A stretch of DNA of 64,000 nucleotides from Castellaniella sp041677825 (GTDB lineage Bacteria > Pseudomonadota > Gammaproteobacteria > Burkholderiales > Burkholderiaceae_B), in assembly GCF_041677825.1 (NCBI RefSeq), contig NZ_JBAYPG010000004.1, positions 1 to 64,000 on the forward strand. Direction: 5' to 3'. Both the position numbers and the translations under genes were made by a program. Within the stretch, counting starts at the first letter, position 1. The number at the start of each line of letters is the position of its first letter. Positions 35,002 to 42,957 of this stretch are shown here, piece by piece. Under the pieces are notes generated by a model. That model worked only from the letters and a program-made list of their open reading frames with translations. It was not told the origin of the DNA and did not search any database.

Positions 35002-35514
35002 TCAGTTGCGGGCCCCGGGCGGCAGGATCAGGCCGGAGTCTGCCTGATCGCCCTCGGCCGCCTGTTGCTTCTGCTGCGCCAGACGCTGTTCGTACAGGGC
35101 CTGGAAGTTCATTTCGCTCAGGTGCAGGGGCGGCATCGAGGTGCGCGTGATGGCATCGGCGACATTGGCGCGCAGATAGGGGTACAGCATCGTCGGGCAG
35201 ACGATGCCGATGAGTGGGTCGAGCTGCTCGGCGGGAATGTTGGCGGCTTCGAAGATGCCGGCCTGGGCGAGTTCGACCAGATACAGGACCTTGTCGCCGA
35301 TGCGCGTGGTGACCGTGGCGGTCACCACGGACTCATAGACGCTTTCGGCCAGGCGCTGACCGGAAACCTGAATGGACACTTCGACGGCCGGGCCTTCTTT
35401 TTCGAGGAAAATCTCGGGGGCGTTGGGCATCTCGATGGACAGGTCTTTGACGTAGGTGCGCTGCAGGCCGAAGCTGGGGGCCTGGCCATTCTGCTTCTGG
35501 TTTTCTTCAGACAT
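35002..35514 (-). CDS. secB: Protein-export chaperone SecB
   Basis: SecB is a cytoplasmic tetrameric chaperone that keeps preproteins unfolded and passes them to SecA. The 170-residue length is normal. Recognisable stretches are FGLQRTYVKDLSIEMPNAPEIF at the start and GIVCPTMLYPYLRANVADAI in the C-terminal half. I chose ATG 35514, giving MSEENQKQNGQAPSF. It lies 11 bp before gpsA and 28 bp after grxC. Confidence 0.97.
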   Translation of the reverse strand: MSEENQKQNGQAPSFGLQRTYVKDLSIEMPNAPEIFLEKEGPAVEVSIQVSGQRLAESVYESVVTATVTTRIGDKVLYLVELAQAGIFEAANIPAEQLDPLIGIVCPTMLYPYLRANVADAITRTSMPPLHLSEMNFQALYEQRLAQQKQQAAEGDQADSGLILPPGARN

Positions 35515-35542
35515 GAGGGTTCCGGAAAAAGGGTGGGTGGAA

Positions 35543-35800
35543 TCAGGCCTGCAGCAGAGGCAGCAGGCCCTGGGCGCGGTCCAGGGCGGACAGATCATCG
35601 TAACCGCCAATGTGACGGTCATCGATGTAGATTTGCGGCACGGTGCGTCGGCCCGTACGTTCCATCATGATGACACGTTGCCGAGGATCGCGGTCGATGA
35701 AGATTTTATGGATCTCGGTCACGCCGCGCTGCTTCAGCAGCATTTCGGCGCGCACGCAATAGGGGCACACCTGGGTGCAGTACATGGTGACTTGGGACAT
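35543..35800 (-). CDS. grxC: Glutaredoxin 3 (dithiol)
   Basis: This 85-residue dithiol glutaredoxin has the active site CPYC (Cys12 and Cys15) and glutathione-binding TVPQIYIDDRHIGGYDDL. It reduces disulfides and mixed disulfides with glutathione in the cytoplasm. It lies between the rhodanese gene and secB, the standard order of this cluster. Confidence 0.96.
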   Translation of the reverse strand: MSQVTMYCTQVCPYCVRAEMLLKQRGVTEIHKIFIDRDPRQRVIMMERTGRRTVPQIYIDDRHIGGYDDLSALDRAQGLLPLLQA

Positions 35801-35810
35801 TGGGAGATTC

Positions 35811-36224
35811 TCAGGATTTTTTCAGGGGCAGACCGCCATCGATCCAGGCATTGAGCCCGCCTTCCAGGCTGAAGACCTGCTCCAGCCCATGCTTGCGAAG
35901 CTGGGTTACGGCCTTGCCGGCCTCTTGGCCACGCGTGTCGACGACCACGATCGGGCGATCCTTGGGCAGGCTGCCCGCATGCGCCTCGAGCGTGTCGATG
36001 GGAATATTGCGCGCCTGCGGGATGCTGCCGGCCTTGAATTGCGTCTCGGGGCGGATATCGACGAACAGGCCGTTTTCCCGGTTGATCCGGCCGACCGCAT
36101 CGGCCAGGGCAATGCGTGCGGTGGCACGCCCGCCGCCGATCAGATTGGGCCAGAGCAAAAGGGCGCCGGAGGCCAGTGCGATGAGCAGGATCCAGAGATT
36201 GTTCTGGCTGAGCAAGAAGTCCAC
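35811..36224 (-). CDS. yibN: Membrane-anchored rhodanese-like protein (YibN-like)
   Basis: This 137-residue protein has one N-terminal membrane segment (LWILLIALASGALLLWPNLI) and a rhodanese domain. Where the catalytic cysteine normally sits, the loop reads VVVDTRGQEAGKAV, with aspartate in place of cysteine, so sulfurtransferase activity is doubtful. The best start is GTG at 36224, preceded by AGGA six bases upstream. It heads the yibN-grxC-secB-gpsA cluster. Confidence 0.85.
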   Translation of the reverse strand: MDFLLSQNNLWILLIALASGALLLWPNLIGGGRATARIALADAVGRINRENGLFVDIRPETQFKAGSIPQARNIPIDTLEAHAGSLPKDRPIVVVDTRGQEAGKAVTQLRKHGLEQVFSLEGGLNAWIDGGLPLKKS

Positions 36225-36323
36225 GAAAGTTCCTGTGAGGCTGTCGATGAGAGGGGTTGGGGACACGAGACCGGCGGTTTGTCGGGATCCCGTACGCACC
36301 TGCCGGGCAGGTCTGCAGCGGTG

Positions 36324-36331
36324 ATTATAAA
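36324..36331. promoter_or_regulatory. Overlapping divergent -10 elements (yibN / gpmA)
   Basis: ATTATAAA contains a perfect minus-strand TATAAT (36324-36329) for yibN and a plus-strand TATAAA (36326-36331) for gpmA. The two occupy the same few bases of the 142-bp divergent gap. Clear -35 hexamers are missing on both sides. Confidence 0.45.
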
Positions 36332-36366
36332 ATGGTTGTCGGTTTTGAACTTTTTTCAGGATTGCG

Positions 36367-37119
36367 ATGCACAAGCTCGTTCTCATGCGCCATGGCGAAA
36401 GCCAGTGGAATCTCGAAAACCGTTTCACGGGCTGGACGGATGTAGACCTCACCGAGACGGGCCATGCGCAAGCCTGGGCGGCAGGCGAACTTCTACGCGC
36501 AGAAGGCTTTGTGTTCGACCTGGCCTGGACCTCGGTACTCAAGCGCGCCATTCGTACCTTGTGGATCACGCTCGATGCGCTCGATGCGATGCATACCCCC
36601 ATCACGCTCGACTGGCGCCTGAACGAGCGCCATTATGGTGCCCTGCAGGGTCTGAACAAGGCCGAGACCGCTGCCCGTTATGGTGATGCCCAGGTGCTTC
36701 AGTGGCGTCGTGCCTATGCGATCGCACCCGAGCCCCTGGCCGCCGACGACCCGCGCCATCCGCGTTTCGATTCGCGCTACCGCGGCCTTGCTGACGCGCT
36801 GCTGCCGGCCACGGAATGCCTGCGTGATACCGTGGCACGCGTGGTGCCCTGCTGGGAAGACGCCATTGTCCCCGCCCTGCGCGCCGGCCAGCGCATACTG
36901 ATCTCGGCGCATGGCAACAGCCTGCGCGCCTTGATCAAGCATCTGGATGGGGTGTCCGATGAAGACATCGTCCACATGAATATCCCTACCGGCCAGCCGC
37001 TGGTCTACGAGCTCGACAGCGACCTGCGCCCCCTGAAGCATTATTACCTGGGTGATGCCGACCAGATCCAGGCCGCCATGCAGGCAGTGGCCAATCAGGG
37101 CAAGGCCCGCAAGGCATAG
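36367..37119 (+). CDS. gpmA: 2,3-bisphosphoglycerate-dependent phosphoglycerate mutase
   Basis: GpmA interconverts 3- and 2-phosphoglycerate in glycolysis. The 250-residue protein is a histidine-phosphatase-fold enzyme. The phosphorylated His9 is in LMRHGESQWN, and the partner histidine is in ILISAHGNSLRALIKHL. RHYGALQGLNKAETAARYG is also present in the form ERHYGALQGLNKAE. It occupies the locus where enteric bacteria have the unrelated gpmM, directly before envC. Confidence 0.97.
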   Translation: MHKLVLMRHGESQWNLENRFTGWTDVDLTETGHAQAWAAGELLRAEGFVFDLAWTSVLKRAIRTLWITLDALDAMHTPITLDWRLNERHYGALQGLNKAETAARYGDAQVLQWRRAYAIAPEPLAADDPRHPRFDSRYRGLADALLPATECLRDTVARVVPCWEDAIVPALRAGQRILISAHGNSLRALIKHLDGVSDEDIVHMNIPTGQPLVYELDSDLRPLKHYYLGDADQIQAAMQAVANQGKARKA

Positions 37120-37121
37120 GC

Positions 37122-38447
37122 ATGCGCCGGGCGCTGTGCCTGCTGTGTGTGTTGGTCATGTCGTCTGTCGCGGGTGCGGCGGCAGCACCCACGGAAGTGG
37201 CGCCTCTGCAGGCGCGCCAGCAGCAGGCACAGAAAGAACGCGGGGCCTTGCGCCGGCAGATTGATGCGCTGCAGAAACGCATAGACGCCAGCGAAGCCAG
37301 CCAGGCCGACACCAGCCGCGTCCTGAAGGCCTCCGAGCAGGCCATCTCGGACATGACGCGCAGCCTGCTGGAACTCGATGAGCGGCAGCAGGGTTTGCAG
37401 GCCGTGCTGGCCCAACTGTCTCGCGAGCAGGAACAGCAGCAGGCTGCGCTGCGGGTGCAGCAGCAGGCGCTCGCCAGCCAGTTGCGCGCGCGCCATGCCA
37501 GTGGCCTTTCACCTTGGTCCGTGCTGCTTTCGGGGCGTGATCCCCAGAAACTGGGGCGTGAACTGGGCTGGCTCAGCTATGTGGCCAGGGCGCGTACGCA
37601 GACCCTGGCGGCGCTGCAGGGCACCCTGGCCGAATTGGCTCGGCTGCAGGCACAGACCGATGCCAGTCTGGCGGAGCTCGCGGCGCTGCAGGGCGACATG
37701 CAGGCGCGTCAGCAGGCCTTGCAGGCACAAGAGCAGGCGCATCGCCAGGCGTATGACCGGGTGGCCGCACAATTGGTGGCCGAGCGATCAAAGGCACAGG
37801 GCTTGCAGGGGCGCGAGCAGCAACTGGGTGCGTTGCTCGAGGCGCTCAAAAAAGAAATTGCCGCTGCAGAGGCGCGTCGCCGGGCTGCAGAACAGGCGGC
37901 GCGCGAACAGGCCGCTCGGGAACAGGCCGCTCGGGAACAAGCCGTTCAGGAACAGGCCGCTCAGGAACAGGTTGCGGAGGGGCAAACTGCTCAAGAGCAG
38001 GTCACACAAGCGCAGGCCGCCCCGGAAAATACGCCCCGTACCGTGCCCGAAGGTGGGTTTTCAGGGCTGAAAAAAGGCTTGCCGCTGCCGGTCGCCGGAG
38101 AAATGCAGGGCCGTTTCGGCGCACAGCGCCCCGATGGCGGGCTGTGGCGCGGGGTCGTGCTGCGCGCACCCGAGGATACGCCGGTGCATGCGGTGGCAGC
38201 CGGCCGGGTCGTGTATGCCGGCTGGCTGGCCGGATTTGGCAATTTGATGATCATCGACCACGGCCAGCAGTACCTGAGCGTTTATGCCTATAACCGCAGC
38301 CTGCTGCGCGAGGTGGGTGACGTCGTGGCAGCGGGCGATGTGCTCGCGCGGGTCGGCGCCACCGGCGGACAGGTCGAGCCGGGTCTGTATTTCGAACTGC
38401 GTCACGAAGGGGCGCCGATCAACCCGCAACTGTGGCTGCGGCCATGA
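37122..38447 (+). CDS. envC: EnvC-like murein hydrolase activator
   Basis: This 441-residue exported protein has a signal peptide (MRRALCLLCVLVMSSVAGA), a long coiled-coil region rich in Gln and Ala (about 25-310), and a C-terminal M23/LytM domain. All zinc ligands of active M23 enzymes appear replaced: the HxxxD site reads WRGVV, the middle histidine site reads YAYN, and the HxH site reads GLYFE. It is therefore a non-catalytic activator of septal amidases, like EnvC. A nine-copy repeat of five residues lies before the LytM domain. It starts 2 bp after gpmA. Confidence 0.92.
   Translation: MRRALCLLCVLVMSSVAGAAAAPTEVAPLQARQQQAQKERGALRRQIDALQKRIDASEASQADTSRVLKASEQAISDMTRSLLELDERQQGLQAVLAQLSREQEQQQAALRVQQQALASQLRARHASGLSPWSVLLSGRDPQKLGRELGWLSYVARARTQTLAALQGTLAELARLQAQTDASLAELAALQGDMQARQQALQAQEQAHRQAYDRVAAQLVAERSKAQGLQGREQQLGALLEALKKEIAAAEARRRAAEQAAREQAAREQAAREQAVQEQAAQEQVAEGQTAQEQVTQAQAAPENTPRTVPEGGFSGLKKGLPLPVAGEMQGRFGAQRPDGGLWRGVVLRAPEDTPVHAVAAGRVVYAGWLAGFGNLMIIDHGQQYLSVYAYNRSLLREVGDVVAAGDVLARVGATGGQVEPGLYFELRHEGAPINPQLWLRP
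37890..38024 (+). repeat. Nine 15-bp in-frame tandem repeats in envC
   Basis: Units such as GAACAGGCCGCTCGG run from 37890 to 38024. The second to fifth units are nearly identical, and later ones diverge. They encode EQAAR-like pentapeptides at about residues 257-301, extending the coiled coil or linker. Unit length keeps the frame, so copy-number changes would only lengthen or shorten the arm. Confidence 0.9.
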
Positions 38448-38502
38448 TGGCGGTACGGTACTATTCAATATTTGTTCGACACTTCGGGCCAGGGGCCTTT
38501 CA

Positions 38503-40026
38503 ATGAACCTGAACAACAAGCGATCCTGGGGCTGGATACTCGTGGGCTTTCTGGGTGGTATCCTGGTCAGCCTGGGGATTGCTGCCGCTGCGCAGAAAGG
38601 CGAGCCGCTGCCGCTCAAGGGCCTGCAGCAGTTTGCCAACGTGTATGGCGCCATCAAGTCCAGCTATGTCGAACCGGTCACCGATCAGACCCTGATCGAT
38701 GAGGCCATCAAGGGCCTGTTCGCGGATCTTGACCCGCACTCGCTGTATCTCGATGCCGAGGCGTACAAGCAGATGCAGGACATCACGCGTGGCGGGTTTG
38801 GGGGGCTGGGCATCGAAATCGGCACCCAGGACGGCATGCCCAAGGTGATTGCACCGATCGAAGATACGCCCGCCGCGCGCGCGGGCATCCTGACAGGCGA
38901 TCTCATCACGAAGATCGACGGCGAACCCACCAAAGGGCTGACGCTCAACGAGGCCGTCAAGAAGATGCGCGGCGAGCCGGGCACGCCCATCGACCTCACC
39001 ATACAGCGCGCCGGCAGCAGCAAGCCCCTGAAATTCCATATCGTGCGCGAAATGATCAAGACGCGCAGCGTGCGTGGCAAGATGCTGGCTGATGACATCG
39101 CTTATGTCAGGGTGACGCAGTTCCAGGATCGTACTACGGCCGATCTCATCCGCATGCTGGCCGAGCTTTCGCCCGACAGGGCCCCCAGGGGGCTGGTGCT
39201 CGATCTGCGCAATGACCCCGGCGGCCTGCTCGATGGCGCCATCGGCGTGTCATCCGCCTTTCTCGAGCCGGGTGCACTCGTGGTCTCCACAAAGGGGCGC
39301 ATCCCGTCATCGAACGAAGCATTCTATGCCCGGCACCTCGACCGCGAAGGGGCGGGCATTGCGCTGCCCGCCTGGACACGCACCGTGCCCATGGTCGTGC
39401 TGATCAACATCGGGTCGGCCTCGGCTTCCGAGATCGTGGCGGGTGCATTGCAGGACTACAAGCGGGCCAGAATCGTCGGTAACCGCAGCTTTGGCAAAGG
39501 CTCGGTGCAGTCGGTCCTGCAACTCGACGATGACACGGGCATCAAGTTGACCACGGCACGCTATTACACGCCCAAGGGGCGCAGCATACAGAACACGGGG
39601 GTGGATCCCGACCACGAGGTGGCCGACAGCGCCGCAGGCAACCTGTTTCGCATGCAGCGCGAAGTGGATCTGCGCCATCACCTGAAGACGCAGGACATTC
39701 CCGAACCAACGCTCCGGGAAGACAACGATGAGGATTTCGTCCAGGGTGAAATCCATATGTTCGAGTTTGGCGGGGCAGACGACTGGCAGCTCGAACAGGG
39801 GCTGAATGCCCTGCTGGGGCGGCCGGTGCTCAAGACCGATCCCGCGCAGGTCAAGCGCGAGCGTGACCGGGCCGGCAGCGCGGGCGATGGCAAGAAATCC
39901 GCCAGCGAAACGGCCGGGCCGACAGGTGAAAAAAAAACCCTGAATGATTCAGGTCCGGTTGGTACGGACCCCATCGAAATCCTGCGCTATCGCATCACCC
40001 CCGAGGGGATGATCAAGGTGCCCTGA
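38503..40026 (+). CDS. ctpA: C-terminal processing peptidase CtpA (S41)
   Basis: This periplasmic serine protease cleaves proteins from their C-terminal end. The 507-residue protein has an N-terminal membrane or signal segment (WGWILVGFLGGILVSLGIAA) and a PDZ domain (GFGGLGIEIGTQDG to about 190). The S41 core holds catalytic Ser307 in SASASEI and Lys332 in FGKGSVQSV. A polar C-terminal tail of about 60 residues contains a nine-A tract. The stop overlaps the moeB start (TGATG). Confidence 0.95.
   Translation: MNLNNKRSWGWILVGFLGGILVSLGIAAAAQKGEPLPLKGLQQFANVYGAIKSSYVEPVTDQTLIDEAIKGLFADLDPHSLYLDAEAYKQMQDITRGGFGGLGIEIGTQDGMPKVIAPIEDTPAARAGILTGDLITKIDGEPTKGLTLNEAVKKMRGEPGTPIDLTIQRAGSSKPLKFHIVREMIKTRSVRGKMLADDIAYVRVTQFQDRTTADLIRMLAELSPDRAPRGLVLDLRNDPGGLLDGAIGVSSAFLEPGALVVSTKGRIPSSNEAFYARHLDREGAGIALPAWTRTVPMVVLINIGSASASEIVAGALQDYKRARIVGNRSFGKGSVQSVLQLDDDTGIKLTTARYYTPKGRSIQNTGVDPDHEVADSAAGNLFRMQREVDLRHHLKTQDIPEPTLREDNDEDFVQGEIHMFEFGGADDWQLEQGLNALLGRPVLKTDPAQVKRERDRAGSAGDGKKSASETAGPTGEKKTLNDSGPVGTDPIEILRYRITPEGMIKVP
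39929..39937 (+). other. Nine-adenine homopolymer in ctpA coding sequence
   Basis: The codons GAA AAA AAA ACC (E476-T479) create an A9 run, rare in this GC-rich sequence. Loss or gain of one A leads to an immediate TGA in either alternative frame (within one to three codons of the tract). Slippage would remove the last roughly 28 residues and stop ribosomes before the moeB start. Confidence 0.9.
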
Positions 40027-40952
40027 TGCCATCCGATCATCCGGTGCCAGAAGACCATCTGGACGATGCCCGGCTCCTGCGGTATGCGCGCCACATCCTG
40101 CTCGACGAACTGGGTATCGAGGGGCAGGAGCGCCTGCTGGCTGCACGGGTACTGATCGTCGGCGCGGGCGGCCTGGGGTCGCCGGCGGCACTGTATCTTG
40201 CGGCGGCCGGGGTCGGGCAGATCACGCTGGTTGATGATGATGTGGTCGAACTCAGCAATCTGCAGCGTCAGATCCTGCACAATACGGCCAGCCTGGGGCG
40301 CCCCAAGGCAGAATCCGGGCGCGATGCCCTGTACGCCCTGAATCCCGATGTGCGCGTACAGGCCGTGGTCGAGCGGCTGGATGACGCCCGTCTGCTCGAA
40401 CTCGCGGCACGGGCCGACCTGATGCTTGATTGCTGTGATAATTTCGCCACTCGGCATGCCATCAACCGGGCCTGCGTGGCAACCGGCACGCCGCTGGTCT
40501 CAGGGGCGGCCATCCGGTTTTCGGGGCAGGTCAGCGTATACGATCTGCGTGATCCGGCCGCGCCATGCTACCACTGCCTGTTTCCCGAGGCGGATTCTGC
40601 CGAAGAACTGCGCTGCGCCACTACGGGTGTGCTGGGGCCTCTGGTGGGCATGGTGGGCAGCGTGCAGGCCGCCGAGGCCATCAAGCTGCTGGTGGGCATG
40701 GGCGAACCCCTGACGGGGCGCCTGTTGTCCGTGGATGCCCTGCGCATGCAGTGGCAGACGATCCGGTTTCGCCAGGACCCCGGCTGCCCCGTGTGCAGCA
40801 GGCGTGCGCGCCCCGCGGTGGCGCGCTCAGTGCGCGCTGATCAGGGTGCCCACGCCACGATCGGTCAGGATTTCGAGCAACAGGCAGTGGGGCACCCGGC
40901 CGTCGATGACATGCACCGAATTGACCCCGAAACGGGCCGCATCGAGCGCTGA
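40026..40952 (+). CDS. moeB: HesA/MoeB/ThiF family adenylyltransferase
   Basis: This enzyme activates the C-terminus of a ubiquitin-like sulfur carrier (MoaD or ThiS). The 308-residue protein has the ATP motif GAGGLGSPAALYLAAAGVG, catalytic Asp in LDCCDNFATRHAINRA, and zinc cysteines in CYHC and CPVC. The conserved domain ends near residue 260. The last 45 or so residues are encoded antisense to the end of argB and match nothing I recognise. Translation is coupled to ctpA. Confidence 0.92.
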   Translation: MPSDHPVPEDHLDDARLLRYARHILLDELGIEGQERLLAARVLIVGAGGLGSPAALYLAAAGVGQITLVDDDVVELSNLQRQILHNTASLGRPKAESGRDALYALNPDVRVQAVVERLDDARLLELAARADLMLDCCDNFATRHAINRACVATGTPLVSGAAIRFSGQVSVYDLRDPAAPCYHCLFPEADSAEELRCATTGVLGPLVGMVGSVQAAEAIKLLVGMGEPLTGRLLSVDALRMQWQTIRFRQDPGCPVCSRRARPAVARSVRADQGAHATIGQDFEQQAVGHPAVDDMHRIDPETGRIER

Positions 40953-41729
40953 GGAAATCTTGGGCAGCATGCCGCCCGAGAGCGTGCCGTCGTGGAAGAG
41001 CTCGTCTATGGTCTGCGCCGACAGCCTGCGCAGCAACTGGCCGTTCTTGTCGAGTACCCCCGGGGTGTTGGTGAGCATGACCAGCTTTTCTGCGCCCAGC
41101 ACTTCGGCGATCTTGCCGGCCACGACATCCGCGTTGATGTTGTAGGCCTGGCCGTCGTCGGTGCTGTAGCCAATGGACGAGATCACCGGGATGAACTGAT
41201 CGTCCTGCAGGGCCTTGACCACCGCCGGCTCGATGCGTTCGATGTCGCCCACGAAGCCGATGTCGAGCATCTGGCCGGGGTTCTGTTCGTCGGGCATGCG
41301 TTTTTTGCGCGCCTGGATCAGGCAGCCATCCTTGCCGGTCAGGCCGACCGCCTTGCCACCGGCCTGATTGATCATCATCACGATGTCCTGCTGCACCTGG
41401 CCACCCAGCACCCATTCGACGACTTCCATGGTTTCGGCATCCGTCACCCGCATGCCCTGCACGAATACCCCTTTCTTGCCCAGCCGCTCGAGCGCGCTGT
41501 TGATCTGCGGCCCGCCACCGTGCACCACGACCGGATTGAGACCGACCAGCTTGAGCAGCACCACGTCGTGGGCGAAACCGCGCTGCAGGGCTTCGTCGGT
41601 CATGGCGTTGCCGCCGTACTTGATCACCACCGTCTTGCCGTGAAAACGCCGGATGTATGGCAGGGCCTCGGAGAGGACTTCGGCCTTGACGGCATCGGGC
41701 AGGGACGGCATCGGGTTCTCGGGATTCAT
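40827..41729 (-). CDS. argB: Acetylglutamate kinase
   Basis: ArgB phosphorylates N-acetylglutamate in arginine synthesis. The 300-residue protein shows the amino-acid kinase motifs VIKYGGNAM near residue 35, VVHGGGPQINSAL near 67, and NINADVVAGKIAE near 192. The C-terminal 126 bp overlap the moeB 3' end in antisense. The ArgB C-terminal sequence (VHVIDGRVPHCLLLEILTD) is conserved, so argB is the constrained partner. Confidence 0.96.
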   Translation of the reverse strand: MNPENPMPSLPDAVKAEVLSEALPYIRRFHGKTVVIKYGGNAMTDEALQRGFAHDVVLLKLVGLNPVVVHGGGPQINSALERLGKKGVFVQGMRVTDAETMEVVEWVLGGQVQQDIVMMINQAGGKAVGLTGKDGCLIQARKKRMPDEQNPGQMLDIGFVGDIERIEPAVVKALQDDQFIPVISSIGYSTDDGQAYNINADVVAGKIAEVLGAEKLVMLTNTPGVLDKNGQLLRRLSAQTIDELFHDGTLSGGMLPKISSALDAARFGVNSVHVIDGRVPHCLLLEILTDRGVGTLISAH

Positions 41730-41767
41730 CTCGGGGATCGGAGTCGGTGTGTCGGAGTCGGTGAGTA

Positions 41768-42265
41768 TCAGGAGGACGCCAGGGCTTTTTCGACGGTGGC
41801 CATGAAGGCCTGTTCGTCGTAGTTGCCGAGATAGCGCTTGATGATGTGGCCCTGCCGGTCGATCAGGATGGCAGTGGGTGTCAGGCGGATGTCGCCAAAG
41901 GCTTGCGCCAGCGTCCCATCGGCATCGAGCACGACCGGAAAGGGCAGCGCGCGCGTGGTCGCGAAGTTCTTGACGTAGCGGGGCGGGTCATAGGCCATGG
42001 CCACGGCGATGGTGTCGAAGCCGCGCGCCTTGAGATCCTGATAATGCCGGATGGTATCGGGCATCTGTGCGACACAGGTGGTGCAGCTGGTCGCCCAGAA
42101 CTTGACCAGCACCACTTTGCCGCGCAGGTCGTGGGTGGTGACCTGCTGGCCATCGAGCGCGGTGAACGTGACCTGTGGCGCGGCCTGCGCAGCGCCCTGG
42201 AATTGCCAGATGGCCGTGGCGCCCAGGGCGGCCACGACCACCAGCCCAATCAGCAGTTTTTTCAT
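41768..42265 (-). CDS. TlpA-like thioredoxin-fold protein
   Basis: This 165-residue protein is anchored by an N-terminal hydrophobic segment (LLIGLVVVAALGATAIW). It has a periplasmic AhpC/TlpA-type thioredoxin fold. The redox motif is CTTC in FWATSCTTCVAQM near residue 58, and the cis-proline region is LTPTAILIDRQG. It probably reduces or monitors disulfides outside the cytoplasm. It overlaps the dolP stop by 4 bp, so it is the last gene of yraN-diaA-dolP-redoxin. Confidence 0.85.
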   Translation of the reverse strand: MKKLLIGLVVVAALGATAIWQFQGAAQAAPQVTFTALDGQQVTTHDLRGKVVLVKFWATSCTTCVAQMPDTIRHYQDLKARGFDTIAVAMAYDPPRYVKNFATTRALPFPVVLDADGTLAQAFGDIRLTPTAILIDRQGHIIKRYLGNYDEQAFMATVEKALASS

Positions 42266-42957
42266 TTCACGGGCAGTGCCTGGGTTTCGGGGTCACCCGC
42301 GGCCTGCGAGCCAGACCCGGCGGCTGCAGGTTCTGCCGCGGTGGGCGAATCGGAATATTCTTCCCTCAGGGCCTCGGGGGTGACGACATCAAACAATTTT
42401 ATGACTTTATTGACCCCCGCGACAGTCGCGGCGGCCTTGGCTGCACGCTCGCCCTCTGGGGCCGTGACCTTGCCCATGAGGTATACGGTGCCGCGTTCGG
42501 TCATGACCTTGATGGTACGAAATGGCACATCCTTGGTGGCGATCAACTGGCTCTTCACCTTCGAAGTGATCCAGGTGTCGTTCGAGCGCACACTGAAGGG
42601 CGTGATGTTGCCCACGCGCAGGAAATTGTCGACGGATTTGACGCGGAAGATGCCACGCACGATGTCCGTCGCCTTTTGCCTGTCGGCTTCGGAGGGGACA
42701 TCGCCGATCAGCAGGACCCGCCCCGCATAGGACATGACGCTGATGCGCGCCTGGTCGCCGAAGGCCTGTTCGAGTTCGCTGTCGGCACGCAGTTCGATGG
42801 TCTGGTCGTCGACCTGCTCGCCTGTGGAGCGCCGGTCGGAGGCCACCAGCGCCGTCGTGGTGGCACCGCCCACGACCACTGCGGCGCAGCCGGCCAGCAG
42901 GCTCAGGGCCAGCAGGGTGGACACGATGCGCAGGGCGTGCAGGATGGCTTGGGGCAT
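42262..42957 (-). CDS. dolP: BON-domain outer-membrane lipoprotein DolP
   Basis: This 231-residue lipoprotein has the lipobox LSLLAGC (lipidated Cys24). Two BON domains follow (about 45-115 and 125-195), with VLLIGDVPSEADRQKA and VYLMGKVTAPEGERAAKAA. A low-complexity C-terminal tail ends DPETQALPVK. DolP (YraP) supports outer-membrane integrity in enterics and sits downstream of diaA there as well. The start overlaps the diaA stop (ATGA). Confidence 0.9.
   Translation of the reverse strand: MPQAILHALRIVSTLLALSLLAGCAAVVVGGATTTALVASDRRSTGEQVDDQTIELRADSELEQAFGDQARISVMSYAGRVLLIGDVPSEADRQKATDIVRGIFRVKSVDNFLRVGNITPFSVRSNDTWITSKVKSQLIATKDVPFRTIKVMTERGTVYLMGKVTAPEGERAAKAAATVAGVNKVIKLFDVVTPEALREEYSDSPTAAEPAAAGSGSQAAGDPETQALPVK

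Noticed and set aside
37890..38024. CRISPR-like regular repeats
   Set aside because: Units are contiguous 15-mers without spacers and are in frame within envC.
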